The notes: generated by a model not told the origin, from the sequence alone. A DNA stretch of 64,000 bases from a bacterium (GCA_016124195.1 WGOE01000009.1:241645-305644), one strand, 5' to 3'; positions 8,604-17,283 are shown, numbered from the stretch's first letter. Numbers and translations: made by a program.

Positions 8604-9584
8604 ATGACCCGTACCGTCGTTGAATCCAAAACGAAAACCGTCATCATCGGCTTTGACGAGCCCTTCTGCGTGATCGGCGAACGCATCAATCCGACCGGCC
8701 GCAAGAAGCTCGCGGCCGAGCTTGAGATGGACAATTTCGACACCGTGATCCGCGATGCGCTGGAACAGGTGGCCTGTGGTGCCAACCTGCTGGACGTGAA
8801 CTCGGGCGCCGTCTTCACCAACAAGATGGCCGTCGATCCGCGCTATGCCGACAACAACTTCACCGAACCGCCGTTGATGAAGGCGCTGATCGAGATCATC
8901 CAGGGCGTGGTCGATGTGCCGCTGTGCATCGACAGCTCGGTGCCCGCCGCACTTGAGGCCGGGCTTCTGGCCTGCGAGGGGCGTCCGCTGCTGAATTCGG
9001 TGACGGGCGAGGAAGAGCGGCTGGAACGCATCCTGCCGCTGGTCAAGAAATACAACGTGCCGGTCGTGGCGATTTCCAACGACGACACCGGGATCAGCCA
9101 GGACCCCGACGTACGCTTTGCCGTGGCGAAGAAGATTGTCGAGCGCGCCGCCGATCACGGCATTCCGGCGCATGACATCGTGGTGGACCCGCTGGTCATG
9201 CCGGTTGGCGCGATGGGTTCGGCTGGCCAGCAGGTCTTTGCCCTGGTGCGCCGTCTGCGCGAGGAGTTGGGGGTCAACACGACCTGCGGCGCCTCCAACA
9301 TCTCGTTCGGCCTGCCGCACCGGCACGGCGTGAACGCGGCCTTCCTGCCGATGGCGATCGGCGCGGGGATGACCTCCGCCATCATGAACCCGGTGCGTCA
9401 GCCGGAAATGGAGGCGATCCGCGCCGCCAACTTCCTGATGAACCACGATGCCAACGGCGGTGAATGGATCCGCTTCGCCAAGGTGATCGAGGCGGTCGAG
9501 GCCGGCGCCACTTTCGCCGAAGCCTCTGCCGCCGCCAGTGCCGCAACCTCGGGCCGCCGCGGCGGGCGCAAGGCACGCGGCTGA
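8604..9584 (+). CDS. Methyltetrahydrofolate:corrinoid methyltransferase (pterin-binding domain protein)
   Basis: 326 residues of the pterin-binding (DHPS-like) TIM barrel, equivalent to the methyl-THF domain of MetH or to AcsE/MtrH-type proteins. Seen: VIGERINPTGRKKL at the N terminus, ANLLDVNSGA, VPLCIDSSVPAALEAGL, LLNSVTGEEER, VVDPLVMPVGA and TTCGASNISFGLPHR. No cobalamin-binding or homocysteine-binding domain is fused, so partner proteins outside the window are required. Split, multi-protein methionine synthases are known in Rhodobacteraceae, which makes this the likely folate-binding component. The C terminus (SGRRGGRKARG) is a basic tail. Confidence 0.88.
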   Translation: MTRTVVESKTKTVIIGFDEPFCVIGERINPTGRKKLAAELEMDNFDTVIRDALEQVACGANLLDVNSGAVFTNKMAVDPRYADNNFTEPPLMKALIEIIQGVVDVPLCIDSSVPAALEAGLLACEGRPLLNSVTGEEERLERILPLVKKYNVPVVAISNDDTGISQDPDVRFAVAKKIVERAADHGIPAHDIVVDPLVMPVGAMGSAGQQVFALVRRLREELGVNTTCGASNISFGLPHRHGVNAAFLPMAIGAGMTSAIMNPVRQPEMEAIRAANFLMNHDANGGEWIRFAKVIEAVEAGATFAEASAAASAATSGRRGGRKARG

Positions 9585-9603
9585 TTCGGCAAGCGCTTGT
9601 TAA

Positions 9604-9630
9604 CCATGGGGCGCTAGCTTCGCCCCATGG
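9604..9630. repeat. Perfect 10-bp inverted repeat covering the next start codon
   Basis: CCATGGGGCG at 9604-9613 and CGCCCCATGG at 9621-9630 are exact reverse complements with a 7-base loop. The right arm contains the ATG (9627) of the following small gene, which has no Shine-Dalgarno sequence. As RNA the hairpin would bury that start codon; as DNA it could be an operator. Confidence 0.7.
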
Positions 9631-9854
9631 ATGTCATTCGCCAAACCAATCCGGATTTCTGGCTCGCTCAGGTCTTTTCGGCCAAGGCGGTGACCAGCGC
9701 CGGCGTGATCCGCCGCAGCAAGCGCTGGGTCGAGGCTGAAATCGGCCTTGACCGCTTTGAAAACTGCGTCAAGGCGCGTGGCTTTCACCTGATCGAGGCA
9801 GGTCAGCAACTGGTTGTGATCTGTCACTCCGGCCCGATCGCCCTGCGGTTCTAG
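9627..9854 (+). CDS. Small conserved-looking protein of unknown function
   Basis: 75 residues, MDVIRQTNPDFWLAQVFSAK at the N terminus, no signal peptide or membrane segment, mixed charge. It lies 42 bases after the methyl-THF methyltransferase gene in the same direction and before a hairpin cluster that separates it from ccmG. Codon use matches its neighbours and the frame is clean, so it is probably real. The start codon lies inside an inverted repeat and has no ribosome site, suggesting translational control or a leaderless message. I do not recognise the family with confidence. Confidence 0.65.
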   Translation: MDVIRQTNPDFWLAQVFSAKAVTSAGVIRRSKRWVEAEIGLDRFENCVKARGFHLIEAGQQLVVICHSGPIALRF

Positions 9855-9858
9855 ACGC

Positions 9859-9951
9859 GAGTTTTCTGCGAGAACTCCTGCGACGATCCTGCTGCGACAG
9901 GTCCTGAATCTTCGCAGAGGATTCGTCCAAGTGGATTTTCGCAGAAAATCC
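9859..9951. repeat. Cluster of three TTC-GCA-GAA hairpins between convergent genes
   Basis: Three 19-base hairpins, each an 8-bp stem and a TGC or GCA loop, lie at 9859-9877, 9906-9924 and 9933-9951. The outer stem bases differ between copies but stay paired (GAGTT/AACTC, GAATC/GGATTC with one G-U, GGATT/AATCC), so the fold and not the sequence is kept. The stems carry T and A runs on both strands. They sit between convergent genes, so bidirectional termination is a natural role. Related hairpins lie at 51841-51865 and 55558-55633. Confidence 0.8.
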
Positions 9952-9956
9952 GCGCT

Positions 9957-10487
9957 TCAGTCGGCCGCAGCCTTGGCCATCGCAGGCTTGATCGTGCTTT
10001 CCAGATTGGCCGCCGTGATCGGCCCGGCGAGGCGCAGCACCACCATGCCCTTGCCATCGATCACATAGGTTTCCGGCACGCCGTAGACGCCCCAGTCGAG
10101 CGCCATCGGCCCCGCATCCGCGCCCAAAAGCGCATAGGGGCTGCCCATTTCACTCAACAGCTTCAGCGCGTCTGCGGGCTTGTCCTTGTAATTGATGCCA
10201 TAGATCGTGGCGCCGTCCTTTTGCAGGGCCTCCAGCATCGGATGCTCCGCCCGACACGGTTCGCACCAGCTGGCCCAGAAGTTCAAAAGCTTCACCCCCG
10301 GCTTGCGCAGATCGGCATCGGTCACCGCCGGCCCATCGCCCAAGGCCACAACCCGCACATTCGGCGCCGGATGCCCGACGGTCATCGACGGCAAGGGCTG
10401 ATCGCCCTTCTGCATCCCCACCCAGAATGCCGCGGCCAAGGCGACAAAGGCCAGGGGCGGCAGCAGGATCAAAGGTCGAATGGCCAT
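9957..10487 (-). CDS. ccmG: Cytochrome c biogenesis thiol:disulfide interchange protein CcmG (DsbE)
   Basis: 176 residues from the ATG at 10487, which overlaps the ccmD stop by one base (TGATG). An N-terminal membrane anchor (PLILLPPLAFVALAAAFWVG) precedes a periplasmic thioredoxin fold with the redox pair Cys75-Cys78 in WASWCEPCRAE, and the cis-proline region GVPETYVID. CcmG reduces apocytochrome c cysteines before heme attachment. It is last in the minus-strand ccmABCDG operon. Confidence 0.95.
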   Translation of the reverse strand: MAIRPLILLPPLAFVALAAAFWVGMQKGDQPLPSMTVGHPAPNVRVVALGDGPAVTDADLRKPGVKLLNFWASWCEPCRAEHPMLEALQKDGATIYGINYKDKPADALKLLSEMGSPYALLGADAGPMALDWGVYGVPETYVIDGKGMVVLRLAGPITAANLESTIKPAMAKAAAD

Positions 10488-10642
10488 CAGTTCTTTCCTT
10501 CCCGGCGTTCCACATCTTCCAGAAGGCGCTTCATCCGCGCCCCCTGCCACAGGGTCACGGCCACCAGAACCACCAGAAGTGCTATGGCCGCACCATAGGC
10601 GCTCAGCACCGTCACTGCATATTTCCCGAGGTCTGGCATCAT
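10487..10642 (-). CDS. ccmD: Heme exporter protein CcmD
   Basis: A 51-residue gene read directly from the sequence. It begins MMPDLGKYAVTVLSAYGAA, has one membrane helix (AIALLVVLVAVTLWQ) and ends in a charged tail (MKRLLEDVERREGKN). Its ATG overlaps the ccmC stop by four bases (ATGA, 10639-10642) and its stop overlaps the ccmG ATG. CcmD is the small membrane subunit that helps release holo-CcmE from the CcmABC complex. Position, size, topology and the basic tail all fit; sequence identity in this family is always low. Confidence 0.9.
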   Translation of the reverse strand: MMPDLGKYAVTVLSAYGAAIALLVVLVAVTLWQGARMKRLLEDVERREGKN

Positions 10643-11370
10643 GCGACAGCCCTTTCGCGCGCAATCAGCGCCTTGATGCGGCGGGCGCGGATCTCGGTCC
10701 GGGTCCTGAGCAGGACCAGCGTCACGAACAGCAGCACGAACCCCGCCACGCAGACCGCCAGCGGCAGACCGTAGACGTTCGATACCTGATCCCCGCCCGC
10801 CACCGAAACCGAGGCGCCCTGATGCAGCCCCTGGTTCCAGAACAGCACCGCATAGCGCGACATGAAGGCAAAGACCGAGCCCACCATGCAGAGGACCGAG
10901 GTCAGATCAGCCGCCGTGTCCGGGTCCTCGATGGCAGCCCAAAGCGCGATATAGCCGAGGTAGAACAGCCCCAGGATCAGGAAAGACGTCAACCGCGGGT
11001 CCCAGGCCCACCAGGTCCCCCACATCGGCTGCCCCCAGATCGCCCCGGTCACGAGGCCGATCACGGTGAAGGTCAGGCCCACCGGCGCCGCCGCCTTGGC
11101 CGTCAGCGCGCTGACATGGTGCCGCCGGATCAGCCAGATCAGCGACCCCACCAGCATCATGAACCAGGCCGAAATCGCCATCATCGCACTGGGCACATGC
11201 AGATAGATTATCTTGACCGTAGCCCCCTGCTTGTAATCATCCGGCGTGAAGAAAAAGCCCCAAACCAGCCCGGCGACGAGCAAAATCACAGCAAGCCCCG
11301 ACACCCAGGGCAAGGCCCAGGCCGAGGTTTGCATGAACTTCTTGGGGTTGGCATATTCCCAGATCGACAT
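10639..11370 (-). CDS. ccmC: Heme transporter CcmC
   Basis: 243 residues from the ATG at 11370 (MSIWEYANPKKFM), preceded by a G-rich ribosome site. A further upstream in-frame start at 11439 would add an unrelated leader. It is a six-helix membrane protein with the tryptophan-rich periplasmic signature WGTWWAWDPRLTS that holds heme, plus conserved histidines in HVPSAM and RRHHVSAL. CcmC loads heme onto CcmE. It follows ccmB with an 89-base gap, the widest in the operon. Confidence 0.95.
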   Translation of the reverse strand: MSIWEYANPKKFMQTSAWALPWVSGLAVILLVAGLVWGFFFTPDDYKQGATVKIIYLHVPSAMMAISAWFMMLVGSLIWLIRRHHVSALTAKAAAPVGLTFTVIGLVTGAIWGQPMWGTWWAWDPRLTSFLILGLFYLGYIALWAAIEDPDTAADLTSVLCMVGSVFAFMSRYAVLFWNQGLHQGASVSVAGGDQVSNVYGLPLAVCVAGFVLLFVTLVLLRTRTEIRARRIKALIARERAVA

Positions 11371-11459
11371 GAGGCCCCCCTTGCCCAATGACCGCCAGCT
11401 TTGCAAGACCCCGTTCGCAAACTCCGGCCGGCTGTTCAAGTCACAGTAACGTCAAAGGC

Positions 11460-12116
11460 TCATTTCAAATTGGCGCGAATTGCCGCAGCAGAGGCAAAGG
11501 GCAGCAGGGCCGCCGACCCCAGCGAGATTGCCGCCAGCAGCAGCAAGGGCACCATGGCCTCCGCCCCCGCAGCCCCGCGCCGCACCGCCTCCGCGCCAAA
11601 GATCAGCGTCGGCACATACATCGGCAGCACGATCAGCGACAGGATCAGACCGCCCCGCTTCAGCCCCACCGTCAGCGCCGCCCCGAAACACCCCACCAGC
11701 GACAGCGCGGGCGAACCCAGCGCCAGCGCCGCCACCAGCCAGACATATCCCGCCGGATCGAGGCTCAAAAGCACCCCGAGGAGCGGAGAGATCAGCACCA
11801 GAGGCACCCCCGTCACCAGCCAATGCGCCAGCGCCTTGACCGCCGCCACAGCCTCCAGCGGCAGCGGCGAGACGGCCATCAGGTCCAGCGAGCCATCCTC
11901 GAAATCCAGCGCGAACATGCGGTCCAGCGACAAAAGACTGGCAAGCAGGGCGCCAACCCACAGAATTCCCGGCGCAATCCGCGACAGAAGCGCGCCTTCG
12001 GGCCCCACGCCCAAAGGCACCAGCACCGCCACCATCAGGAAAAATGCCAGGCCAAGACCAAAGCCGCCGCCAGCCCGGATCGCCAGCCGGATGTCGCGCC
12101 ACAACAGCGCCCTCAC
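11460..12116 (-). CDS. ccmB: Heme exporter membrane subunit CcmB
   Basis: 218 residues with six predicted membrane helices and the typical N terminus [20 protein letters not shown]. Also typical are [19 protein letters not shown] and the [11 protein letters not shown] segment. CcmB pairs with the ATPase CcmA to release holo-CcmE. Its start overlaps the ccmA stop by four bases (ATGA, 12113-12116). Confidence 0.94.
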   Translation of the reverse strand: MRALLWRDIRLAIRAGGGFGLGLAFFLMVAVLVPLGVGPEGALLSRIAPGILWVGALLASLLSLDRMFALDFEDGSLDLMAVSPLPLEAVAAVKALAHWLVTGVPLVLISPLLGVLLSLDPAGYVWLVAALALGSPALSLVGCFGAALTVGLKRGGLILSLIVLPMYVPTLIFGAEAVRRGAAGAEAMVPLLLLAAISLGSAALLPFASAAAIRANLK

Positions 12117-12727
12117 AGGAAGGCCTCGTCGAAGGCGCCCTGCCGGCTCTGCCCGGCCTTGAAGGGGCCAAGGTCCAGCACCTCGGCCTCGGGCAGGCCA
12201 AGGTCGATATGCGTGGCCACGATGGCGGCCCCGCCCTGCGCCAGATGGCCGCGCAACATCGCCCCGAAGAGGCCGACCGAGGCCGCATCAAGCGAGACCG
12301 TCGGCTCGTCCATCAGCCACAGGCTGCGCCCGGTGACCCTCAGTCGCGCAAGGCCCAGCCGCCGCTTCTGCCCGGCCGACAGGTCAGCGGCCCGCCTGTC
12401 CTGCAAGCCGGTCAGGTTCATCGCATCAAGCGCCGCGGCGATCTGGCTCTGGCCATGCACCGCGGCCCAGAAGGCCAGATTCTCGGCCACGGTCAGCGTG
12501 GCCTTGAGCCCGTCGGCATGGCCGGAATAGGTCAGAATGTCAGGATCCGCCTCGATCCGCCCGGACAGCGCAGGCTGCAGCCCGGCCAGCGTCCGCAACA
12601 GCGTCGTCTTGCCCGCCCCGTTCGGCCCGCGCAGCACCATGACCCGACCTGCGGCGAGGGCAAAGCCCAGACCCTCCAGCACCGGCACACCGCCGCGCGC
12701 AACCGCAAGATCGACAACCCTCAACAT
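12113..12727 (-). CDS. ccmA: Heme exporter ATP-binding protein CcmA
   Basis: 204 residues from the ATG at 12727, the usual CcmA length; an in-frame extension to 12850 is not family-like. Walker A is [10 protein letters not shown], the signature is [14 protein letters not shown] and Walker B is [12 protein letters not shown]. It is the first gene of ccmABCDG. The Ccm system I components here make periplasmic c-type cytochromes, which matches the respiratory or photosynthetic life style of the likely host family. Confidence 0.95.
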   Translation of the reverse strand: MLRVVDLAVARGGVPVLEGLGFALAAGRVMVLRGPNGAGKTTLLRTLAGLQPALSGRIEADPDILTYSGHADGLKATLTVAENLAFWAAVHGQSQIAAALDAMNLTGLQDRRAADLSAGQKRRLGLARLRVTGRSLWLMDEPTVSLDAASVGLFGAMLRGHLAQGGAAIVATHIDLGLPEAEVLDLGPFKAGQSRQGAFDEAFL

Positions 12728-13145
12728 GCGCCCTGTCCTAACCCGCTTCGCGCCCGACCGGAAGCCCTTGACCCCCATGCATCGGCGCGCCGGCAGGCAG
12801 CCAAGGCAAAGGATGACGCAAATGCCACGCGCGCGCCGCAGCCTCCGCAAGACCGGCTCTCAGACCACGCGCTTCGGCTTTGGGACTTGGGCGATCGGCG
12901 GCATCCGGGGCGCGCGCCGGGCGAGGTTCGGCCCCGCGCCGCCTTGCCCGCTCTGACGCCCGAAGCGCGCGTTGCCGCACCCGACATCTCCGCCCGGCTC
13001 ATTGCGCCCCATATGGTATCTGCGGTGACCTTGCGATTTCATCCGGGCAAAACCACCCGCCCGCGTCGTTTCGGGCAGGCGCGGCTTTTGCCTTTTGGGA
13101 CCTGGACGAAGACGCATGGCCGGAAGCCCTGACGCGCGAAACCTG
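12728..13145. other. Intergenic region without a supportable gene
   Basis: 418 bases between the ccmA start and the stop of the ABC-F gene, both on the minus strand. Several open frames cross it, but all are rich in Arg, Ala and Pro, lack ribosome sites and resemble no family I know. It should hold the ccm operon promoter near the left end. No strong repeat or hairpin was seen. Confidence 0.5.
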
Positions 13146-14945
13146 TCAGGCGCGGTCCGACAGGTCGAGCCATTCCTCTTCGGCGGCGGCAAGCGCTTCC
13201 TGGCGTTCGGCCAGCATGTCCGTGGCCTTCTGGAATTTGACCGGCTCGCGGCGGTAAAGCTCGGGATCGGCCAGCAGCGCCTGCAGCTTGACGATTTCCG
13301 CCTCCATCCGCGCCAGGGCGGTGGGCAGGTCGTCGAGACGCTTTTTCTCAGTGAAACTCAGGCCTACGCCGCCTTTCTTCACCTGTTTGGGCGGAGGCGC
13401 TGCCGTCTTGGCGGGGGCCGTGGCGGAAGTGGTCTTTTGCGGGCGTTGCGCGGCGTAATCCGACCAGCCGCCGGGATAGACCATGGCCTTCGCATCGCCC
13501 TCCAGCGCCACGGTCGTCGTGGCCACGCGGTCGATGAAATCGCGGTCGTGGCTGACCAGCAGCACCGTGCCGTCATAATCGCCCAGAATGTCCTGCAGCA
13601 GATCCAGCGTTTCGACATCCAGATCGTTGGTCGGCTCGTCCAGGATCAGAAGGTTCGAGGGCCTCGCCATCAGCTTGGCCAGCAGCAGCCGCGCCTTTTC
13701 ACCCCCTGACAGCGATTTGACCGGGGCGCGCGCCTGCGCCTCGTCAAAGAGGAAGTCCTTGAGGTAGCCCACCACATGCTTGGGCGTGCCGCGCACCATG
13801 ACCTGATCGGAATTGCCCGAGACCGCCATCTGCGGGTCTTGCGTGAGGTTGTGCCACAGGCTCGCCTCTGGGTCGAGCCGGGCGCGCGTCTGGTCGAAGA
13901 CCGCGATTTCCAGCGAGGTGCCCAGGCTGACGGTGCCGGCATCGGGGGCCAGCTCGCCGGTCAGGATCTTCAGCAGCGTGGTCTTGCCCACGCCGTTCGG
14001 GCCAACGAAAGCCACCCGGTCGCCGCGCAGGATGCGCAGATCGAAGCCTTCGATGATCAGCTTGTCACCAAAGCGTTTCATCACGCCCTTGGCCTCGATC
14101 ACCTTCTTGCCCGATGAGGTGCCTGTTTCGAACTCCATCAGCGCGGTGCCCTTGCGGCGGATCTGGGACGAACGTTCCTCGCGCAGGGCCGCGAGCGCCC
14201 GCACCCGGCCCTGATTGCGCTTGCGCCGGGCCGAGATGCCTTCAACCGCCCATCGCGCCTCGGCCTTGATCTTGCGGTCGAGCTTGTGGCGCGCCTCGTC
14301 TTCGGCGGCCCAGGTCTCCTCGCGCCATTCCTCGAAGCCCAGAAAGCCCAGCTCGCGCCGGCGCAGCACGCCGCGGTCAAGCCAGAAGGTCTGCCGGGTC
14401 AAGCGGTTGAGCAGGGCGCGGTCGTGGCTGATCAGCACATAGGCCGCCCGGGTCTCGTTGAGGAAACTCTCCAACCATTCGATGGCCGCGATGTCGAGAT
14501 GGTTGGTCGGCTCGTCGATCAGCATCAGTTCGGGCGCCTCGGCCACCAGCTTGGCCAAGGCCGCGCGCCGCTTCTCGCCGCCCGAGGCAGAGCCCACCGG
14601 CGTGTCGGGCTTGAAGCCCAGCCCCTCGGCCGCGACCTCGACCCGGTAGCCTTCGCCCTCGGGGATGCGGCTCATGGCGTAATCGCCCAGGGTGGCGAAG
14701 GCCGACATGTCGGGGTCCTGTTCCATATAGCCAACCGTGACACCCGGAGAGACCACCCGCAGGCCGCGGTCGGCCTCGACGAGGCCTGCCATCACCTTCA
14801 TCAGCGTGGATTTGCCCGAGCCGTTGCGCCCGACCAGCGCCAGGCGGTCGCCGGGCTGGACGGTGAGGGTGATGCCCTCGAACAGGGGGTTGCCGCCGAA
14901 GGTCAGCGACAGATCGGAAAGTTGCAAAAGGGGTGCGCGTGCCAT
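13146..14945 (-). CDS. ABC-F family ATPase (Uup-like)
   Basis: 599 residues from the ATG at 14945. It has two ABC domains without membrane segments: Walker A GRNGSGKSTL and GPNGVGKTTL, signatures SASGGEKRRAAL and LSGGEKARLLL, and Walker B LMLIDEPTNHLD and LLILDEPTNDLD. A linker lies between them. A C-terminal coiled coil (about 530-599, LPTALARMEAEIVKLQALL) identifies the Uup subgroup. Members act on the ribosome or on branched DNA and are not exporters. A possible in-frame extension to 15059 is arginine-rich and not family-like. Confidence 0.9.
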   Translation of the reverse strand: MARAPLLQLSDLSLTFGGNPLFEGITLTVQPGDRLALVGRNGSGKSTLMKVMAGLVEADRGLRVVSPGVTVGYMEQDPDMSAFATLGDYAMSRIPEGEGYRVEVAAEGLGFKPDTPVGSASGGEKRRAALAKLVAEAPELMLIDEPTNHLDIAAIEWLESFLNETRAAYVLISHDRALLNRLTRQTFWLDRGVLRRRELGFLGFEEWREETWAAEDEARHKLDRKIKAEARWAVEGISARRKRNQGRVRALAALREERSSQIRRKGTALMEFETGTSSGKKVIEAKGVMKRFGDKLIIEGFDLRILRGDRVAFVGPNGVGKTTLLKILTGELAPDAGTVSLGTSLEIAVFDQTRARLDPEASLWHNLTQDPQMAVSGNSDQVMVRGTPKHVVGYLKDFLFDEAQARAPVKSLSGGEKARLLLAKLMARPSNLLILDEPTNDLDVETLDLLQDILGDYDGTVLLVSHDRDFIDRVATTTVALEGDAKAMVYPGGWSDYAAQRPQKTTSATAPAKTAAPPPKQVKKGGVGLSFTEKKRLDDLPTALARMEAEIVKLQALLADPELYRREPVKFQKATDMLAERQEALAAAEEEWLDLSDRA

Positions 14946-14994
14946 GGCCCTGCCCCTAAGCCCAAGGGCGGCTGCGGTCAACGGGGGACGGCAT

Positions 14995-15711
14995 TCAGGC
15001 CGGCTGGACGATGGCGCGAAGCGCGCGCGCGCGGGCGGGCGACACGCGTGCCGTCTCAAGTCCGGTCAGGACATGCAGCGTGTCCATGTCGTGGTCGATC
15101 ACCGCGTGGTCGGAAACCCAGCCCCCCATCGCAAGATAGGTGCGCAGCAGGGCGGGCAGGCCGGACGGATCGCCCCCGCCCGGCGGCAGATCGACCCGCA
15201 GCCGCGCACGGGGGCCCGGCGCCAGGTCTGGCGGCGCCACGAAGTCGCGCAGCGCCGCCAGCGCCGCCAGATGCCGCGCCGGATCGGCGCCGGGAAAGCT
15301 GGAACAGCCGAAAAGCAGTGTGACCCGTTCCGCATCGACGATCGCCGTCAGCATGGCCCAGATCAATCGCAGGATGTCGGGGTCGTGCCAGGCCGGATGC
15401 AGGCAGAACCGGCCCAGCTCCATCCGGGCGCCGGGAAATGCCGACAGCCGCGCCAGATCGTAGAACTGCGCCGAATAGCTGGCGGCCAGGCTTGTGCCGT
15501 CTTCGAAGGCCTGCAACCGGCAGCAGGCCACCAGCGCGCCCGCGCCCTCGCGCACCAGAAGATGCCGGCACAGCGCGTCATGGTCGTCCTGATCCAGCCC
15601 AAGCCCCAGCCCCGGGCGGAACGCCAGATGCCGCAGCGCCTGCGCCTCGGTCAGGTCGTCCTCGCCGCTGATCAGGCGCGCGGTGAAAAGGCCTCGCGTC
15701 AGGGGCTGCAT
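14995..15711 (-). CDS. GNAT-fold acyltransferase, OlsB-like
   Basis: 238 residues from the ATG at 15711. It matches the GNAT subfamily that includes OlsB, which N-acylates ornithine with 3-hydroxyacyl-ACP in ornithine lipid synthesis. Segments seen: TEAQALRHLAF near residue 25, LVACCRLQAF, YDLARLSAF, MELGRFCLHPAW and LLFGCSSFPGADP. No olsA is adjacent, although the two are often linked in alphaproteobacteria, so the acyl acceptor is not proven. The frame continues upstream to 16509 across the antisense strand of msrB; that extension is an artefact. Confidence 0.8.
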   Translation of the reverse strand: MQPLTRGLFTARLISGEDDLTEAQALRHLAFRPGLGLGLDQDDHDALCRHLLVREGAGALVACCRLQAFEDGTSLAASYSAQFYDLARLSAFPGARMELGRFCLHPAWHDPDILRLIWAMLTAIVDAERVTLLFGCSSFPGADPARHLAALAALRDFVAPPDLAPGPRARLRVDLPPGGGDPSGLPALLRTYLAMGGWVSDHAVIDHDMDTLHVLTGLETARVSPARARALRAIVQPA

Positions 15712-15819
15712 CCTGGGCTCCAGACTGGGTTGGCAACGAGAATCGCCGGTGGGAACGGGATCGGGCTTGCACCTTGGCCCGGCCCGCCTAGATTTGACCC
15801 AAGCCAGACGGAGGATGCA

Positions 15820-16212
15820 ATGGACAAGGTGGTGAAAACCGATGAGGAATGGCGCGCCCAGCTTGACGATCTGGCCTACAAGGTGACGCGCAAGCATGGC
15901 ACCGAACGGGCCGGCACGCATGAGAGCTTTCCAAAGGGGCCGGGCATCTACCATTGCGTGTGCTGCGGCGCCCCCCTGTTCGATCAGGCGACCAAGTTCG
16001 AATCCGGCACCGGCTGGCCCTCGTTCTACAAGCCGCTGGACAATGACATGGTCGGCGAATCGGCGGACAACAGCTGGTTCATGCGCCGGACCGAGGTGCA
16101 CTGCAACCGCTGCGACGCGCATCTGGGCCATGTCTTTCCCGATGGTCCGCGGCCGACGGGCCTGCGCTATTGCCTGAACGGCGTGGCGCTGACCTTCGAA
16201 CCCAAGGACTGA
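15820..16212 (+). CDS. msrB: Peptide-methionine (R)-S-oxide reductase MsrB
   Basis: 130 residues from the ATG at 15820, preceded by GACGGAGG. MsrB repairs the R epimer of methionine sulfoxide in proteins. The zinc site has two CxxC pairs, Cys46/Cys49 and Cys95/Cys98, and the catalytic residue is Cys118 in LRYCLNG. The family segments GTGWPSFYKP and HLGHVFPDGP are intact. It is cytosolic, transcribed alone and convergent with bamE. Confidence 0.97.
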   Translation: MDKVVKTDEEWRAQLDDLAYKVTRKHGTERAGTHESFPKGPGIYHCVCCGAPLFDQATKFESGTGWPSFYKPLDNDMVGESADNSWFMRRTEVHCNRCDAHLGHVFPDGPRPTGLRYCLNGVALTFEPKD

Positions 16213-16268
16213 CCGCACTAGCCTTGGCGCCCGGGCGCCTTGGGGCCAGGAACTGGTGTCAAGCGAAA

Positions 16269-16296
16269 GGGGACTGAGGCGCCAACCTCCGTCCCC
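16269..16296. terminator. Hairpin between msrB and bamE, probable terminator
   Basis: GGGGACTGAGG and CCTCCGTCCCC pair over 10 of 11 positions with a 6-base loop. On the plus strand it is followed by TCTGTCTG and has no true T run. It lies 57 bases after msrB and 41 bases beyond the bamE stop, so it could serve both convergent genes. Confidence 0.55.
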
Positions 16297-16336
16297 TCTG
16301 TCTGTCCAGCGCCGCCTTGCCGAGCGGCTACCCGTG

Positions 16337-16867
16337 TCAGTTCTTCGGCAAGAGGCTCGCCGGGTCGATCCGGCCGAAGTTCGCAAAGATCTGCGCCAGC
16401 GCGCTGCGGCCGCGGATCGGTTCGGTGGTGATCCGGCGGGTGATGGCCACGACCTCGCCCTTCTCCAGACCGAATCGCTCGATGTTGGAAACCTTGCCCT
16501 TGGCGTCAAAGGAGATCGCCACGACCTGGCGGTTGATCTCTTGCGGCTCGCGCCCGCCCACGGTCTTCCAGCGGCTTTGCACGTAGAACCATTCGTTGTC
16601 GCCCAGCACGCCCTCGGTCGAGGGCCGGCCCAGGAAGGCGCCCACCGTATCGCGCGTGTCGACGCCGGTCTTGATCTGGGCCAGATCGTCCTCTTCCGGG
16701 ATGAAGCCGTGATTGGAGTAGATCGGTGTGCAGGCTACCGCCAGCACCACGGCCAAGGCCGCGCATGTCCGCACGAAGCTTGCCGCCACGCGACCCAGCC
16801 TGCCTTTTGGCACCGCCGCGATGGGCCCGCGTTCCGGGCCTCTGCCTTGCCTGAAGTCGAACGTCAT
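16337..16867 (-). CDS. bamE: Outer membrane protein assembly factor BamE (SmpA/OmlA lipoprotein)
   Basis: 176 residues from the ATG at 16867, which has the ribosome site GGGGAAGG. A basic N-terminal region is followed by a lipoprotein signal with lipobox AVAC (in VVLAVACTPIYSNHG). The SmpA/OmlA domain follows: DLAQIKTGVDTRDTVGAFLG, DNEWFYVQSRW, then VVAISFDAKGKV. BamE is a small partner in the BAM complex that inserts beta-barrel proteins. The long N-terminal region before the signal is unusual, and an internal non-ATG start cannot be excluded. Confidence 0.88.
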   Translation of the reverse strand: MTFDFRQGRGPERGPIAAVPKGRLGRVAASFVRTCAALAVVLAVACTPIYSNHGFIPEEDDLAQIKTGVDTRDTVGAFLGRPSTEGVLGDNEWFYVQSRWKTVGGREPQEINRQVVAISFDAKGKVSNIERFGLEKGEVVAITRRITTEPIRGRSALAQIFANFGRIDPASLLPKN

Positions 16868-17283
16868 GCCTTCCCCTGCCCTGTCAGGCCCAGACCTGCC
16901 TGCCCCGCACCTGTGGCCCCGCCCCAAGGCCGCGCGCCGCGCGCATACCTTCGGATCGGGCCGGTCTTTTGCGCCCCTGTTGCCCAGAAGACCGCCGGGC
17001 CAGCGATCTTCCTTCACAACCGCTTACATCATGGATGGGGCCTGTTTCAAGAAAGGACCGGGGCTGATCGCAGAAAGCCGGACTTTGGGTCGGGAATGCC
17101 CCGCCTTTCCCGCCAGATCACGGCGACCGGGCGGCATCCCGCGGCCTGCCGCCCGGACACCGCCGATCCTTCTGCCGCGCAGGCCTCACCGCATCCGGGC
17201 CGGAAACGAAGGCTTGACCCGCGCCCCGCCACCGCACTAAGCCCGGCCCATATTCAAGCCAGGACCAGTCAAAGGAGCCCGCC
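16868..17283. other. Divergent intergenic region between bamE and yceD
   Basis: 416 bases with no gene I can support. Frames across it are Arg/Pro-rich and lack family features. It must carry promoters for both flanking genes. On the minus strand TTGAAA (17050-17045) with TGTAAG 16 bases further (17028-17023) is a fair promoter candidate for bamE, about 155 bases ahead of its ATG. Confidence 0.5.

Noticed and set aside
9595..9627. Leaderless promoter with TAGCTT as -10 for the small gene at 9627
   Set aside because: The nearest TTG-type -35 candidates are 13 or fewer bases away, which is too close. Left as a possibility in the hairpin finding but not annotated.
12728..13145. Small genes or a pseudogene upstream of ccmA
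   Set aside because: Frames on both strands lack ribosome sites, signal features or recognisable segments, and I could not match any part to a decayed family member.
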